This document shows, piece after piece, positions 39,065 through 48,154 of a stretch of 64,000 nt of DNA (within the stretch, counting starts at the first letter, position 1; the number at the start of each line of letters is the position of its first letter). The stretch lies in assembly GCA_963790585.1 (NCBI GenBank), contig CAWBOY010000002.1, forward strand, positions 744,001-808,000. Direction: 5' to 3'. A program made the translations under genes and the position numbers. Source of the DNA: CAWBOY01 sp963790585 (GTDB lineage: Bacteria; Planctomycetota; Planctomycetia; Gemmatales; Gemmataceae). Under the pieces are notes generated by a model. That model ran no database searches, was not told where the DNA came from, and saw only the letters and a program-made list of their open reading frames with translations.

Positions 39065-39621
39065 TTAGTTGCCGCCGGGCATGGAAGCTGGCATGTTCAT
39101 CGGCACGCCAGGGCCTTGCATCGGCATGGCTCCGGGGTAGCCAGCGCCGGCATAGCGCCGCCTGGATAACCCATCGGACCCATCGCGGCTGGAGCACAGC
39201 CAGGAGCAGCCGCACAGCCAGGACCGGCCGGATAGCCGTAACCTGGACCAGAAGGTGCTCCGGTGCAACCACCGGGTACAGCCCACTGGAAGGTCGGGCT
39301 GACGAAGACCGGAGCGTAGTTGACGCGGCCGCAGCCGTAGGGGCCCGTTCCGCCATTGATCTGGTAGCCGTGGTTTTTGTAGTAGGCTACCCAATCGATG
39401 TGATCCAAAGCACCGTAGAAGTGCTTCAGAGCATCATAGTAGTCATGCCAAAACTTCTGGAGGCGTTCCTCCTCGGGAGTGAGGCATTTGTACCGCTTGG
39501 CGAAGATGTTCCACCAGGGCTGATAGCCGCTGTAGCCGAGTTGGCCCCAGCTAGCCGAAGCCTGGCTCCCTGCCAGCGACATCCCAGCCAGTGTGCAGAC
39601 GATCAAGGCAATCCGTTTCAT
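39065..39621 (-). CDS. Small secreted Gly/Ala/Pro-rich protein (one frameshift)
   Basis: The ATG at 39621 with AAAGGAG upstream opens a signal peptide (MKRIALIVCTLAGMSLAGSQASA). The mature protein has a charged helical section (CLTPEEERLQKFWHDYYDALKHFYGALDHIDWVAYYKNHG) and a Gly/Pro/Tyr-rich tail. Near 39155 the frame as given goes into Cys/Arg-rich sequence, while the neighbouring frame keeps the tail composition (AGAGYPGAMPMQGPGVPMN) to the stop at 39065, so I infer a frameshift. Its function is unknown, and similar proteins are frequent in planctomycetes. A clear terminator follows. Confidence 0.65.
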
Positions 39622-39909
39622 CGCGACTCCTTTCGACACTCATGGACCCGGGATCTATACCGGCCCGGGGCGGCCGGGGAGGGACTTCCTTCCCTGGAGC
39701 CCTCCACCCCGCCCAGGTCAAACCGGCGGGTGGCAGAGACTGCGGCCATTTGTTGCGACTTCATGCCGCATTTGACACAGGTAGTATCGGCCGTAGCCAA
39801 AGAGAATCGCGTAGAAAACGGGATTTCGCGCCAAAAGGTGGAACTTGTGCGTTACGCACAATGTGCATAACCGGCAAGGTTTGCCTGGTTTACCATCAGG
39901 CTCGCAATG

Positions 39910-40000
39910 TTTAGCCGCGAGCCGGGAGGCGAGCGCTGTTGGATCGCGTTTTATCGAGTAGCGCTTCCGAACGGCGCTCGCCTACCGGCTCGTGGCTAAA
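39910..40000. repeat. Uninterrupted copy of the TTTAGCCGCGAGCC palindrome
   Basis: TTTAGCCGCGAGCCGGGAGG on the left and GCTCGCCTACCGGCTCGTGG then CTAAA on the right form imperfect arms of about 28 bases. It is the same family as the outer palindrome at 38201-38421 but has a short centre. The rest of the 39622-40027 gap shows no gene. Confidence 0.75.
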
Positions 40001-40027
40001 CAAATTCGCTCTTTTTCGTCGATGCCC

Positions 40028-41701
40028 TCAAGGATTCTCGCGCGCTTTGATTTTCTCGAGCGCCGCCTTGGCATTTTGTTTGGCGTTAGGGAAAAACTCC
40101 GCGTCACTGATCTTGGTCAGCTCTGTGAGCTTATCCTTCGTTCCGACGTCGCCAAGAATGGACCAAACATCCGCGCGTCCATTCGGATTTTGTCTGGGCG
40201 TGCTCTTTTGCAAGAGTTCGATGAGCGCGTTCTCCGCCTTGGGACCGGCGTCGATGAGTATTTTGCGAATTTGCTCCAGTTCAGGGCCTAGGAATCCGGG
40301 TCGCCCGAGCCTTGCGACGACGACAGGAATGACTTTCTCGTTTTTCAACTTTCGAAATGCATCGTAAATTTTGTCCTTGTCCTTGTAAAAGATGTCGTCG
40401 AGCATCTTCGCGAGGTAGGGGATGCTGTCGCTGGTTGCCCAAATCGTCAAAGTATCTGTTGCCAGGATGCGTACCTGGAAGCTGGTGTGCTGAGTAAGTC
40501 TGCCCACGGCTTTTGCAACGGAGGCTCGCTGGTCCTCAACGACATCCATCTTGGCAAGCATCTCCAGGCCGTTTCTTTGGACATCGCCGTTGTTTGATCC
40601 GACATCGGTTATAGCCTGCGTGATGATGGCCTCGGGTTTTGTGCCGAATTTGGCTAAAGATTTCATGAGAGCTTCGCGTTGCTCCTGGTCACGAATTGTG
40701 TTCACGACCTTCAAAATAGCCGGCCCCGCATCAGCGCCCCATGCGTTCAAGGTTTCCAAAGCGGCGTCGCGGTCGGCCGGGTTGAAGGACGTCAATTTGG
40801 CGGCGATGGGCGCCACGGCACGCGGATCCTTGAGCACCAAGAGCGTTCGCATGATCTCGGGATTTGGCGAAGTGAGATCATCCATAGCGCGTATCAGGGC
40901 GGGCGTGGAGTTTTTTGTGCCCCAGGTCGCTAATAGTTTGACGGCGCTGGTTTTTTTGCTGATGTCGAAGTCGCGGAGCAAGGCCTCCAAAGCCCTGGAG
41001 ACGTCCAACCTGCGGCCTTCGTCCACTGGGGCGTTTTCTAGCCATTGAAGAGCCGCACCTCGGCGGAAGATATTGAAATCGCGAAGGCCCTTAATGGCGT
41101 CATCCAAGTTTTGCGGTGGGGCGTTCGGGTCGTCAAAAACCGGCGGTGGAATCACCGGCACATTGATTTGGGGAAATGGAATACCCTGGTTCGGCGCCAT
41201 CGGATTAGGGTTGCCGCCGGCTCCAAATCCGAACGGTCCAGGCTGCTGAGGCGGAGGAGCAAAGACAAACGGGACATTATCTGTGGGTTTATTATCAAGA
41301 TTCTTTACAACCAGGTAAGCCGTGACGCCGATCCCCAGTAATAAAACGAGCGACACGGCCACTCCACCCAGTATCAACCAGATGGACGTGCTGTCAGCGG
41401 ATTCGGGCTTTCGCGGCAGTTGACGAATGCCGCCCGGAGTCGCTGTCGGGATCGTTGGCCGCGGCGCGGGCCGGGATGACGCGCTAGCATAGGCTGGTCT
41501 AGGAATCAGCCGATCCGTTAGTGCGGTCGGATCGGCTGGCAGTACATCCGGCAGAGGGGCTACTTCTTCACGGACTGGCGTGTCCCCGTTACCGACCGTA
41601 AATGTCGTCGCGCAGCGGCGGCACGCAAAGGTCTTGCCGATTCTCGATTCGGGCATCAAATACGGTTTCGCACAATGAGGGCAGCTAACCTGGAATGACA
41701 T
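40028..41701 (-). CDS. Zinc-ribbon, single-pass membrane HEAT-repeat protein
   Basis: The intact 557-residue protein starts with an MJ0042-like zinc ribbon (CPHCAKPYLMPESRIGKTFACRRCATTF), then a Pro-rich linker, one transmembrane helix near 112-135 (IWLILGGVAVSLVLLLGIGVTAYLVV), another Pro/Gly linker, and HEAT repeats to the end (SAVKLLATWGTKNSTPALIRAM, RDAALETLNAWGADAGPAILKVV, VRILATDTLTIWATSDSIPYLAKML). This layout is common in planctomycetes and uncharacterised. The ribbon faces the cytoplasm and the repeats the periplasm if the helix is oriented N-in. Confidence 0.8.
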   Translation of the reverse strand: MSFQVSCPHCAKPYLMPESRIGKTFACRRCATTFTVGNGDTPVREEVAPLPDVLPADPTALTDRLIPRPAYASASSRPAPRPTIPTATPGGIRQLPRKPESADSTSIWLILGGVAVSLVLLLGIGVTAYLVVKNLDNKPTDNVPFVFAPPPQQPGPFGFGAGGNPNPMAPNQGIPFPQINVPVIPPPVFDDPNAPPQNLDDAIKGLRDFNIFRRGAALQWLENAPVDEGRRLDVSRALEALLRDFDISKKTSAVKLLATWGTKNSTPALIRAMDDLTSPNPEIMRTLLVLKDPRAVAPIAAKLTSFNPADRDAALETLNAWGADAGPAILKVVNTIRDQEQREALMKSLAKFGTKPEAIITQAITDVGSNNGDVQRNGLEMLAKMDVVEDQRASVAKAVGRLTQHTSFQVRILATDTLTIWATSDSIPYLAKMLDDIFYKDKDKIYDAFRKLKNEKVIPVVVARLGRPGFLGPELEQIRKILIDAGPKAENALIELLQKSTPRQNPNGRADVWSILGDVGTKDKLTELTKISDAEFFPNAKQNAKAALEKIKARENP

Positions 41702-41856
41702 GAGAGAACTCTCCGCCCGATGATCCGAACAGAAACGTGGCAGCGGCCGAATAACACGAATCGGACATAGTAAATGTTGAGGGACGAGAGGGCTTCTGTC
41801 AATGGTTTAGACGGGTTGTTTGCTGATTCATTGACCACTAATAAACGGTTATTCAT

Positions 41857-41949
41857 GGCGAGCGTCGAGGCGTCAGCCCGACGTGCCAGCCATTTGCAAA
41901 TCAGTCGGTTATAAGCTGCTGCGCCGGGGCTGACGCCTCGACGCTCGCC
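41857..41949. repeat. Palindrome with 23-base perfect arms
   Basis: GGCGAGCGTCGAGGCG at 41857 and its complement ending at 41949 form perfect 23-base arms around a 47-base centre. It lies between the fur and zinc-ribbon genes, both on the minus strand. No second copy was seen here. Confidence 0.8.
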
Positions 41950-41977
41950 TAAGCTTAAAAAATGGACCGACGCTCGT

Positions 41978-42466
41978 TCATATCAAATCCAACCGCCGCT
42001 TCATAACGCGTGAGCGATTGCACTCGGCACATCTTCCGCGGATGATAAAAGAATGCCCCGTAGCGTTAAAGTGATATTGTCGGCAGACCTCCCGCATTGC
42101 GACTTCGATGGCCGGGTTTTGAAACTCGATCATCTTTCCGCAGTCCAAGCACTGCAGATGTTCATGCTGCGGGTAGCCGTAGTCGTGCTCGTAGAACATG
42201 CGCGGGCCGAGTTCTAACTTTCGGAGTAGGCCGGCGTCGACGAGCTTGGCAAGGGTGCGATAGATCGTAGCGCGACTGATCTCCAGCCCAGCTTTTTTCA
42301 AATCGTCGATCAATTGATCCGCATCGAAATGATGATGCTGGCTAAAAATGAATCGCACCATGTCGCGTTGTTGAGCGGTGAATCGTTGCGGCTGCGGCCT
42401 ACACGCGAGGTACTCGCGGAACTTGTCTTCGGGACTCTGCGATACCGAAACCGCTGGCAAGCTCAC
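41978..42466 (-). CDS. fur: Fur-family metal-dependent repressor
   Basis: The 162-residue intact protein has the Fur winged helix (FTAQQRDMVRFIFSQHHHFDADQLIDDLKKAGLEISRATIYRTLAKLVDAGLL), the metal-site segment YPQHEHLQCLDCGKMIEF and the second CxxC in GRCAEC, so it has a structural zinc site. Whether it senses iron, zinc or peroxide cannot be told from sequence alone. Two short palindromes lie just upstream of its start (42503-42518 and 42554-42570), which is where an autoregulatory box would be. Confidence 0.88.
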   Translation of the reverse strand: MSLPAVSVSQSPEDKFREYLACRPQPQRFTAQQRDMVRFIFSQHHHFDADQLIDDLKKAGLEISRATIYRTLAKLVDAGLLRKLELGPRMFYEHDYGYPQHEHLQCLDCGKMIEFQNPAIEVAMREVCRQYHFNATGHSFIIRGRCAECNRSRVMKRRLDLI

Positions 42467-42502
42467 GGTACCGTCTCCCTGGCCGATGATTGCGATTTTG
42501 GC

Positions 42503-42518
42503 GAATCAAGAATGATTC
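42503..42518. promoter_or_regulatory. Candidate Fur-type operator upstream of fur
   Basis: GAATCA and TGATTC flank AGAA as a perfect palindrome 37 bases upstream of the fur start codon. Autoregulation is inferred. Confidence 0.4.
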
Positions 42519-42553
42519 TCCAGTCTCATTATAGCGCGTGAAGATTGACTTGG

Positions 42554-42570
42554 CCAGAATGCGATTCTGG
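42554..42570. promoter_or_regulatory. Second candidate operator upstream of fur
   Basis: CCAGAAT and ATTCTGG flank GCG as a perfect seven-base palindrome. It shares the GAAT/ATTC core with the palindrome at 42503. Confidence 0.35.
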
Positions 42571-42598
42571 AGGTGAAACTTAGCGGAAATGGCGAGAG

Positions 42599-42643
42599 GT
42601 CCCCCCACCCAGGTTCGCGAAGCGCACCCTGGGAAGGGGGGAC
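42599..42643. repeat. GC-rich hairpin, possible terminator of the dehydrogenase gene
   Basis: GTCCCCCC plus CCCAGG pairs with CCTGGG plus GGGGGGAC. It lies 48 bases downstream of the dehydrogenase stop. No T-run is evident, so it may instead be a dispersed repeat. Confidence 0.5.
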
Positions 42644-42690
42644 ACTCGTCATTATCGCTACGAAAGTGACCGCGATGTCCGTGGGCTATT

Positions 42691-43861
42691 TCAAGGTTTA
42701 AGGACCACTTTGATGCAGCCATCCTTCTTATCGCGGAATGTCTTATAGGCGTTCGGCGCGTCCGAGAGTTTGACCGTGTGGGTGATGACGAAGGACGGAT
42801 CGATTTCGCCTTTTTCGATCTTCTGCAGCAGCGGTTTCATGTACGCGCTGCATGTGTGTTTGGCCTGTCTTCATTGTAAGGCCTTTGTTCATAAACGCGC
42901 CCAGCGGTATCTTATCGGCGAGGCCGCCGTAGACGCCTGGTACCGAAACTGTGCCGCCCTTTCGGCAGCTTATGATCGCCTGCGATATCGAGTGGGTCTG
43001 GTCGCCCGGAGAAACCTTTGAAGAGACGGCATCCGCTGCCACCCCCATGACGCTGGCGGCGAGCGCTTCGCAGCCGACGGCGTCGATGCAGCGGTCAGGG
43101 CCACGCCCCTTGGTCATCTCTTGAAGCTGGTCGTAGGCGTCGTGTTTGCTGAAGTCGATCGTTTCGGCTTTTCCGTGATTTTTAGCCAGGGCCAGACGCT
43201 CGGGAATGCGGTCGATGGCGATGACCCGGCCGGCGCCGAACATCCAGCAACTCTTGATCGTGAATTGGCCGACTGGCCCGCAGCCCCAGACCGCGACGGT
43301 GTCGCCCGGCTCTATGCCGCAATTCTCCGCGGCCATGTAGCCGGTCGGAAAAATGTCGGAGAGGAATAGCACCTTCTCATCGGGCAAGTCTGATTCGATT
43401 TTGAGCGGACCGACGTCGCCGAAGGGCACGCGGAGATACTCGGCCTGACCGCCGGCGAAGCCGCCGAGCATGTGCGAAAAGCCCAAACAACCCGCCGGCG
43501 AGTGGCCCATCGCTTTGCGGGCAATTTCAGCATTGGGATTAGAAGTATCGCAACAGGAAAAAAGCGTTTTTTTGCAGAAGTAACAATCGCCGCAGGAGAT
43601 CGTGAAGGGGACCACGACGCGGTCGCCTTTTTTCAGGTTCTTGACCGCGCTGCCGACTTCGACGACGATGCCCATCGGCTCGTGGCCAAGTACGTCGCCC
43701 TTTTTCATGGTCGGCATATAACCGTCGAGCAAGTGAAGGTCCGAGCCGCAAATGCCCGAAGAGGTGATTTTGACGATGATGTCGCGGGGGTTTTGGATCT
43801 TCGGGTCGGGGACCGTGTCGACGCGTACGTCTCCCGTGCCATGCCAGCAGAGTGCTTTCAT
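42691..43861 (-). CDS. Zinc-dependent alcohol dehydrogenase, glutathione-independent formaldehyde-dehydrogenase-like (one frameshift)
   Basis: This medium-chain dehydrogenase has the catalytic zinc ligands in SGICGSDLHL and GHEPMGIVVEVG, the four-Cys structural zinc loop in SCGDCYFCKKTLFSCC, and the NAD-binding turn AVWGCGPVGQFTIKSC. The extended SHMLGGFAGGQAEYLRVPFGDVGP segment is typical of the formaldehyde dehydrogenase-like branch. The frame breaks near 42850 after TGQTHMQR; the neighbouring frame carries the normal C-terminus (KIEKGEIDPSFVITHTVKLSDAPNAYKTF) to TGA 42691. The joined length is about 390 residues. The substrate is not certain. Confidence 0.88.
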
Positions 43862-44012
43862 TGGTGCGATCCTCTGAGTGAAATGGAAAAGGGGGCCTTG
43901 CGTTCGTCGAACTGAGCGGGAACCGTGCGCCAGTTTCGGCGAATTGCGAAGGTTATAGGAGTTGCAAACGTCGTACCGGTCGAGGAGTGAATCGGAAGTG
44001 TTTTATTCCAAA

Positions 44013-44063
44013 ATGGAGTGACCCCGCCGGGAGCTTGTTAAGCTCCCGGCGGGGTCACTCCAT
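44013..44063. terminator. Perfect 24-base hairpin with three-base loop
   Basis: ATGGAGTGACCCCGCCGGGA and four more bases pair perfectly with 44040-44063 around GTT. A-rich sequence precedes it and TGCATTTT follows, so it could terminate in both directions. On the minus strand it ends the FlgM-like gene. Confidence 0.7.
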
Positions 44064-44096
44064 TGCATTTTACGGTGGGAGGGTCCGCGGCTTCTT

Positions 44097-44333
44097 TTAA
44101 TCGATGCCGCCGAACATTCGATCGAGCGCGATTTGGAGCTTTTCAGGCGTTTCATACTTGCCTGAAGCGATCTCCGACTTGATGCGGGCAATCAGGTCGA
44201 GACGCATGTCGTCGCTCCCTTCCGGAGGTCGGTCTTGTTGTGTTTCGTTGTTGTGGTCGGGAACATAGTCTCGCCACCATGGCCGCGAACGGGATACGGG
44301 GCCATCCAAACAAATGGGTCCGTGCTGGTCCAT
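44097..44333 (-). CDS. Small FlgM-like protein
   Basis: A 78-residue intact protein with a GGGGAGA-type ribosome site upstream. The N-terminal half is polar and probably disordered. The C-terminal half (DLIARIKSEIASGKYETPEKLQIALDRMF) resembles the sigma-28-binding helices of anti-sigma factor FlgM. No flagellar gene is in the window, so it may be an orphan regulator. The low-complexity N-terminus makes this assignment tentative. Confidence 0.6.
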   Translation of the reverse strand: MDQHGPICLDGPVSRSRPWWRDYVPDHNNETQQDRPPEGSDDMRLDLIARIKSEIASGKYETPEKLQIALDRMFGGID

Positions 44334-44804
44334 AGTTCATCTCCCCTGACCACCGTGCGGTTGCGCGGAGCGCCGACCAGGAGGCAGGTTCATTCTAGCG
44401 GTTGTGACTTGCGGGAATCAACCCAGACGAGCCGTCCAGAAAGGATCATGCGGCTCAGCAATGACGGGTTCCAAGGTCTCTACGGGATCCACGCCACCGT
44501 CCCGCGCCGGGTTCCAAATCGCTTGAGCCGAACGGCTCATGGGTTCGCGAGGGGAACACGCCGGTGCTTGGGAGTCAGTACCTGTTCAGTTGCTCACTCC
44601 CTTGTCTCCACTTTCAGTATCGTCGAGATCCGGGTCGACATTGAGTGAAATCGCGTGCCAAAGCGCTTGGAAACGTACATGGAAAGGCCGGGTGCAAGTG
44701 TTGGACCGTTCGTAAGAAGTGGTTCGGCCACGACGGGCATACGCAAGATGCGTATTTTAGGCAAAACAGCACCGCACGATATCGCGCAGTCTTAATGGGT
44801 GCAG
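44334..44804. other. 470-base gap with no supported gene
   Basis: Short open frames exist on both strands, for example one ending at 44648 and one at 44645-44848 on the plus strand. None has a clear ribosome site, domain or family resemblance. I see no RNA gene or strong hairpin. Confidence 0.4.
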
Positions 44805-45248
44805 TCAGCCAGCCGATCTGCTTGACGCGTTTCGCGTACAGCGCTTGACCATGCGAAGAGTGTTGCCGCCATTGCCGCGCAGTGCGCAACTTATCTCATC
44901 CATCAAGGAGCGCATAAGAAATACGCCGCGGCCGCCGATGCGGAGCTCGGCGGGGTCAAGATAGGGCACCGCGGCGATGTCGAACGGTTGGCCTTCGTCA
45001 TGCAGCCGAATTTCCAAGCCATCGGGCAGTGGGAAGCACTGAATTTGGAGCATCGCCTCGGGATGGTCCTCATGGGCGTGCTTCATTATATTGTTTGTCG
45101 CTTCATCGGTGGCGAGCACGATTGCATGAGTCGAAACCTCATCGATCCCGGCGACGTGGCAAACGGTCTCGACGAAGGTCCGCGCCAGCGTGAGCCAGCG
45201 TAGGTCACTTGAGATAGTCAAGGACCATGGAGCAGACCCGGTGACCAT
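44805..45248 (-). CDS. RsbW-like ATP-binding anti-sigma regulator (serine protein kinase)
   Basis: The 147-residue protein has the GHKL ATPase signature in the small RsbW/SpoIIAB form: N-box AIVLATDEATNNIMKHAHED, G1 LEIRLHDEGQPFD and G2 GGRGVFLMRSLMDEI. Such proteins phosphorylate anti-sigma antagonists or bind a sigma factor. No sigma factor or antagonist gene is adjacent, so the partner must be elsewhere. The frame is intact, though the last residues (RNASSRSAG) look unusual. Confidence 0.85.
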   Translation of the reverse strand: MVTGSAPWSLTISSDLRWLTLARTFVETVCHVAGIDEVSTHAIVLATDEATNNIMKHAHEDHPEAMLQIQCFPLPDGLEIRLHDEGQPFDIAAVPYLDPAELRIGGRGVFLMRSLMDEISCALRGNGGNTLRMVKRCTRNASSRSAG

Positions 45249-45322
45249 CCTCGTTCTCCCTGTTCTGGTGGGGTGACCAAATTCTAGAGAGCAGGCATTA
45301 CGGGAACAAGCAAGTCACGAAT

Positions 45323-46379
45323 TTAAGCCACGGCGGCACGCCGCTTTACGGTCGTGTGAATGACATGGGCCGCTTGTTCCGCCTGCGCGGTGGAGACATC
45401 AAGATGCGTGCAGGCACGAAGGCGTTGTGGCCCGATGGCGAAAACAATGATGCCCTTCTCCGCAAGTTCGGCCGCGACCTCGCTGGCGGTGCCGAGTTCC
45501 CGATCGACGCTGAACCAAATCAGGTTCGTATCGACCTCGCGCGGGTCGACGTGCAATCCAGGCGTCGCCGCGATGGCCTCAGCGATCGTTTGCGCATTGC
45601 GATGGTCGATCGCGAGGCGGTCAACGTGGTTGTCGAGCGCGTAAATTGCCGCGGCCGCGAGGAACCCTGCTTGCCGCATACCGCCGCCAAAAAGCTTCCG
45701 CACACGCCGTGCCTTGGCGATCAGATCCTTGGGTCCGACGAGAGCCGAGCCAATCGGAGGCGCCCAAGCCCTTGCTGAAACAAACGGAAACGGTGTCGAA
45801 CTGTTTGCCCCAGGTCGTCGCGGGGATACCGGTGGCGATAATAGCGTTCCACAGTCGCGCCCCATCAAGGTGCATGGCCAGGCCGTTTTTCCGCGCCCAG
45901 GAACTAATGGCCTCGATCTTCTCCAGGGGATAGATCTTACCGCCGCCCCGGTTGTGCGTATTTTCGAGACATACCAGGCGTGTCCGCACTTGATGAGGAT
46001 CGGAGACCGGGCGGATGAGACCTTCTAGCTGTTTGACATCCAGTATGCCGCAATCGGCGTCGATTGGTTGACAGGTGACGCTACTCAAAATAGCCGGGCC
46101 GCCGGCTTCATACACGTAAATATGACAATTGCGATCGCAAATGAGTTCATCACCCGGCTGCGTGTGAATCTTGACGGCGATCTGGTTCGACATCGTCCCC
46201 GACGGTACGAACAGCGCGGATTCCTTACCCAGCAGCGCCGCCGTGCGCTCTTCGAGCAAATTGACGGTTGGATCCTCGCCGAAGACGTCGTCGCCCACGT
46301 CAGCCGCCATCATGGCCGCTCGCATGGCCGGGGTTGGTCGCGTAACGGTGTCGCTGCGAAGGTCAATCAAAGATGGCAT
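45323..46379 (-). CDS. ltaE: Low-specificity L-threonine aldolase (one frameshift)
   Basis: This PLP enzyme cleaves L-threonine or allo-threonine to glycine and acetaldehyde, and so links to the glycine cleavage system in this window. It starts MPSLIDLRSDTVTRPTPAMR and shows GDDVFGEDPTVNLLEERTAALLGKE, the HLDGARLWNAI Asp and the PLP lysine in VCFSKGLGA. Adding one C to CCC at 45763-45765 restores APPIGSALVG and joins the frame to RVRKLFGGGMRQAGFLAAAAIYALD and the C-terminus at 45323. The total is about 352 residues. A 20-base gap separates it from the next gene upstream. Confidence 0.92.
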
Positions 46380-46399
46380 CGCGGAAAGGTCCTGTCCAC

Positions 46400-46831
46400 T
46401 CAAGGTTTGGAGGCGTTTTGAAGATACCAACGGTCATCGATTCGCTTGAACCGCACGACGGTTCCAGGCAGGTCCTTGAGCCGAACCGTGGCTTGGTCCT
46501 TGTCGCCGGTCCATTCGCCATCGGCCTGAAACGCGCGGAGTCGCTTGACGGTCGGCGCGTCCAGACGCGCCTGGAGAGATTCGGTCTCCTCATCGAATTT
46601 ACCGCCATAAAGCCGCTTGACCTGATCGTCGACAAAAACCGGGTCGGCCAGCTGTGCGGCGAGATAGTCGACGCGCTTGGCGTCGATCGCCTTCAATACC
46701 GAGGACATCGTTTCCTTGGCCGAACCTTGAGGAAAGGTTTTCGCATCGAGCGCAACGCCGTATCGTTCGCTCGGCGCTGCGAGCGCGGCCGTCGCCGTCA
46801 AGAACAAACCCAGTCCAATGACGAACCGCAT
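46400..46831 (-). CDS. Exported protein of unknown function
   Basis: A 143-residue intact protein with a signal peptide (MRFVIGLGLFLTATAALAAP). The mature part has a charged helical section (SSVLKAIDAKRVDYLAAQLADPVFVDDQVKRLYGG) and a strand-rich end (WTGDKDQATVRLKDLPGTVVRFKRIDDRWYLQN), giving the look of a small periplasmic fold such as a DUF4878/NTF2-like domain. No family can be named with confidence. It is probably cotranscribed with ltaE and divergent from aroC. Confidence 0.65.
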   Translation of the reverse strand: MRFVIGLGLFLTATAALAAPSERYGVALDAKTFPQGSAKETMSSVLKAIDAKRVDYLAAQLADPVFVDDQVKRLYGGKFDEETESLQARLDAPTVKRLRAFQADGEWTGDKDQATVRLKDLPGTVVRFKRIDDRWYLQNASKP

Positions 46832-46972
46832 TCTTTCCCCCTCTCACCCAAACGACAAATCATATTCAACAACATAGAAAGCTCCAACGCCGGCCGGCAA
46901 CCTGTCGCAACCGAAAGAGTAGTCGGAGCATATACTGACAAGGAGCTCCGTGTCGCGACTTCGAGGCCAGTC

Positions 46973-48066
46973 ATGCCAGGCAATACCTTCGGCGAAATGT
47001 TCCGCGTGACGACAGGCGGAGTGAGCCACGGTCCCGGTTATGCCGTCATTATCGATGGCTGCCCGCCTGGCTTACCGCTGTCGACCGAGGATTTGTTGCC
47101 TGACCTGCGCCGCCGCCGGCCGGGACAATCCAAGATCGTCACTCAACGGCAAGAGGAGGATGAACCCGAGATCTGGTCCGGCGTCTTCGAGGGGCGAACC
47201 GACGGCACGTCGATCACGATCTTGTTTCGCAACAGCGATCAACGGAGCGGCGATTACAGCGACATCAAGGATAAATATCGCCCTGGCCATGCCGATTTCA
47301 CGTTTGATGCGAAGTATGGTTTCCGCGACTACCGCGGCGGTGGCCGATCGAGCGCTCGTGAGACCGTTTGCCGCGTCGCCGCCGGAGCAATCGCCAAGAA
47401 GCTACTCGCACCCCTCGGTGTGCGCATCCTCGGTTACGTAAAGCAGGTCGGTTCCATTCGTGCTGAAATTGATCAACCGGAGGCCATCACGCTCGACCAG
47501 GTCGAAGCGACCCCGGTGCGCTGTCCCGATGCCACGACCGCGGCGCAGATGATCGCGTTAATCGAGGAGATCCGCAAACAACAAGATTCGATTGGTGGTG
47601 TCTGCGAATTGGTCGCGACGGGTGTGCCCCCCGGCTGGGGTGAACCTGTCTTCGATAAGCTGAAAGCGGACCTCGCAAAGGCTCTCTTGTCGTTGCCGGC
47701 CGTGATGGCCTTCGAATACGGCGCCGGTTTCGCGGTTGCCGAATCACGTGGTAGCGATAATAACGATCTTTTTATTCGCAAAGAGGATCGACCGCAAAGG
47801 ATCGGCACCGCCACGAACCGTCACGGCGGCATGTTAGGCGGCATCAGCAGCGGCGAACCAATCGTTTGCCGGGTCGCCATCAAGCCGACAAGCAGTTTGT
47901 CGAGAGCGCAGCCAACCGTCACCCGCGCCGGCGCACAACAGAGATCGCTACGCGCGGCCGACATGACCCATGCCTGCTACCGCGTTTCGTACCGATGGGC
48001 GAAGCAATGATGGCGTTGGTTTTGGTTGATCATTGGTTGCGTTGGCGCGCTCAATGTGGTGTGTGA
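46973..48066 (+). CDS. aroC: Chorismate synthase (one frameshift)
   Basis: AroC makes chorismate from EPSP, using reduced FMN, at the end of the shikimate pathway; pabB in this window uses the product. The start MPGNTFGEMFRVTTGGVSHGPGYAVIIDGCPPG carries the family signature, followed by SGDYSDIKDKYRPGHADFTFDAKYGFRDYRGGGRSSARETV and NRHGGMLGGISSGEPIVCRVAIKPT. Near 47938 the frame slips; the next frame holds the C-terminal RGRHDPCLLPRFVPMGEAMMALVLVDH signature and ends at TGA 48066. The joined length is about 364 residues. The interrupted terminator palindrome begins three bases after the stop. Confidence 0.93.
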
Positions 48067-48069
48067 GGA

Positions 48070-48154
48070 CTTTAGGTCCTATCCGGAAAAGGGGTCGGGT
48101 ACCATTGTGCGAAGCACCCTTCGGGCCGTTCCGGCAATCGTACCCGACCCCTTT
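48070..48154 (+). terminator. aroC 3' hairpin, its right arm split by the intron
   Basis: The left arm 48070-48101 pairs with 48141-48154 joined to 50147-50164: 29 of 32 positions are Watson-Crick and two are G-T. The inner part, AAAAGGGGTCGGGTA paired with its complement and followed by TTT|TT, reads as a normal terminator stem with a T-run. Confidence 0.8.

Noticed and set aside
44235..44848. Two short plus-strand frames ending at 44648 and 44848
   Set aside because: Neither has a clear ribosome site or a recognisable domain, and the second runs into the RsbW-like gene on the other strand.
46373..46972. Long upstream extension of the aroC frame on the plus strand
   Set aside because: The extension runs antisense through the exported-protein gene at 46400-46831. 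The aroC family start MPGNTFGEMFRVTTGG begins at 46973.
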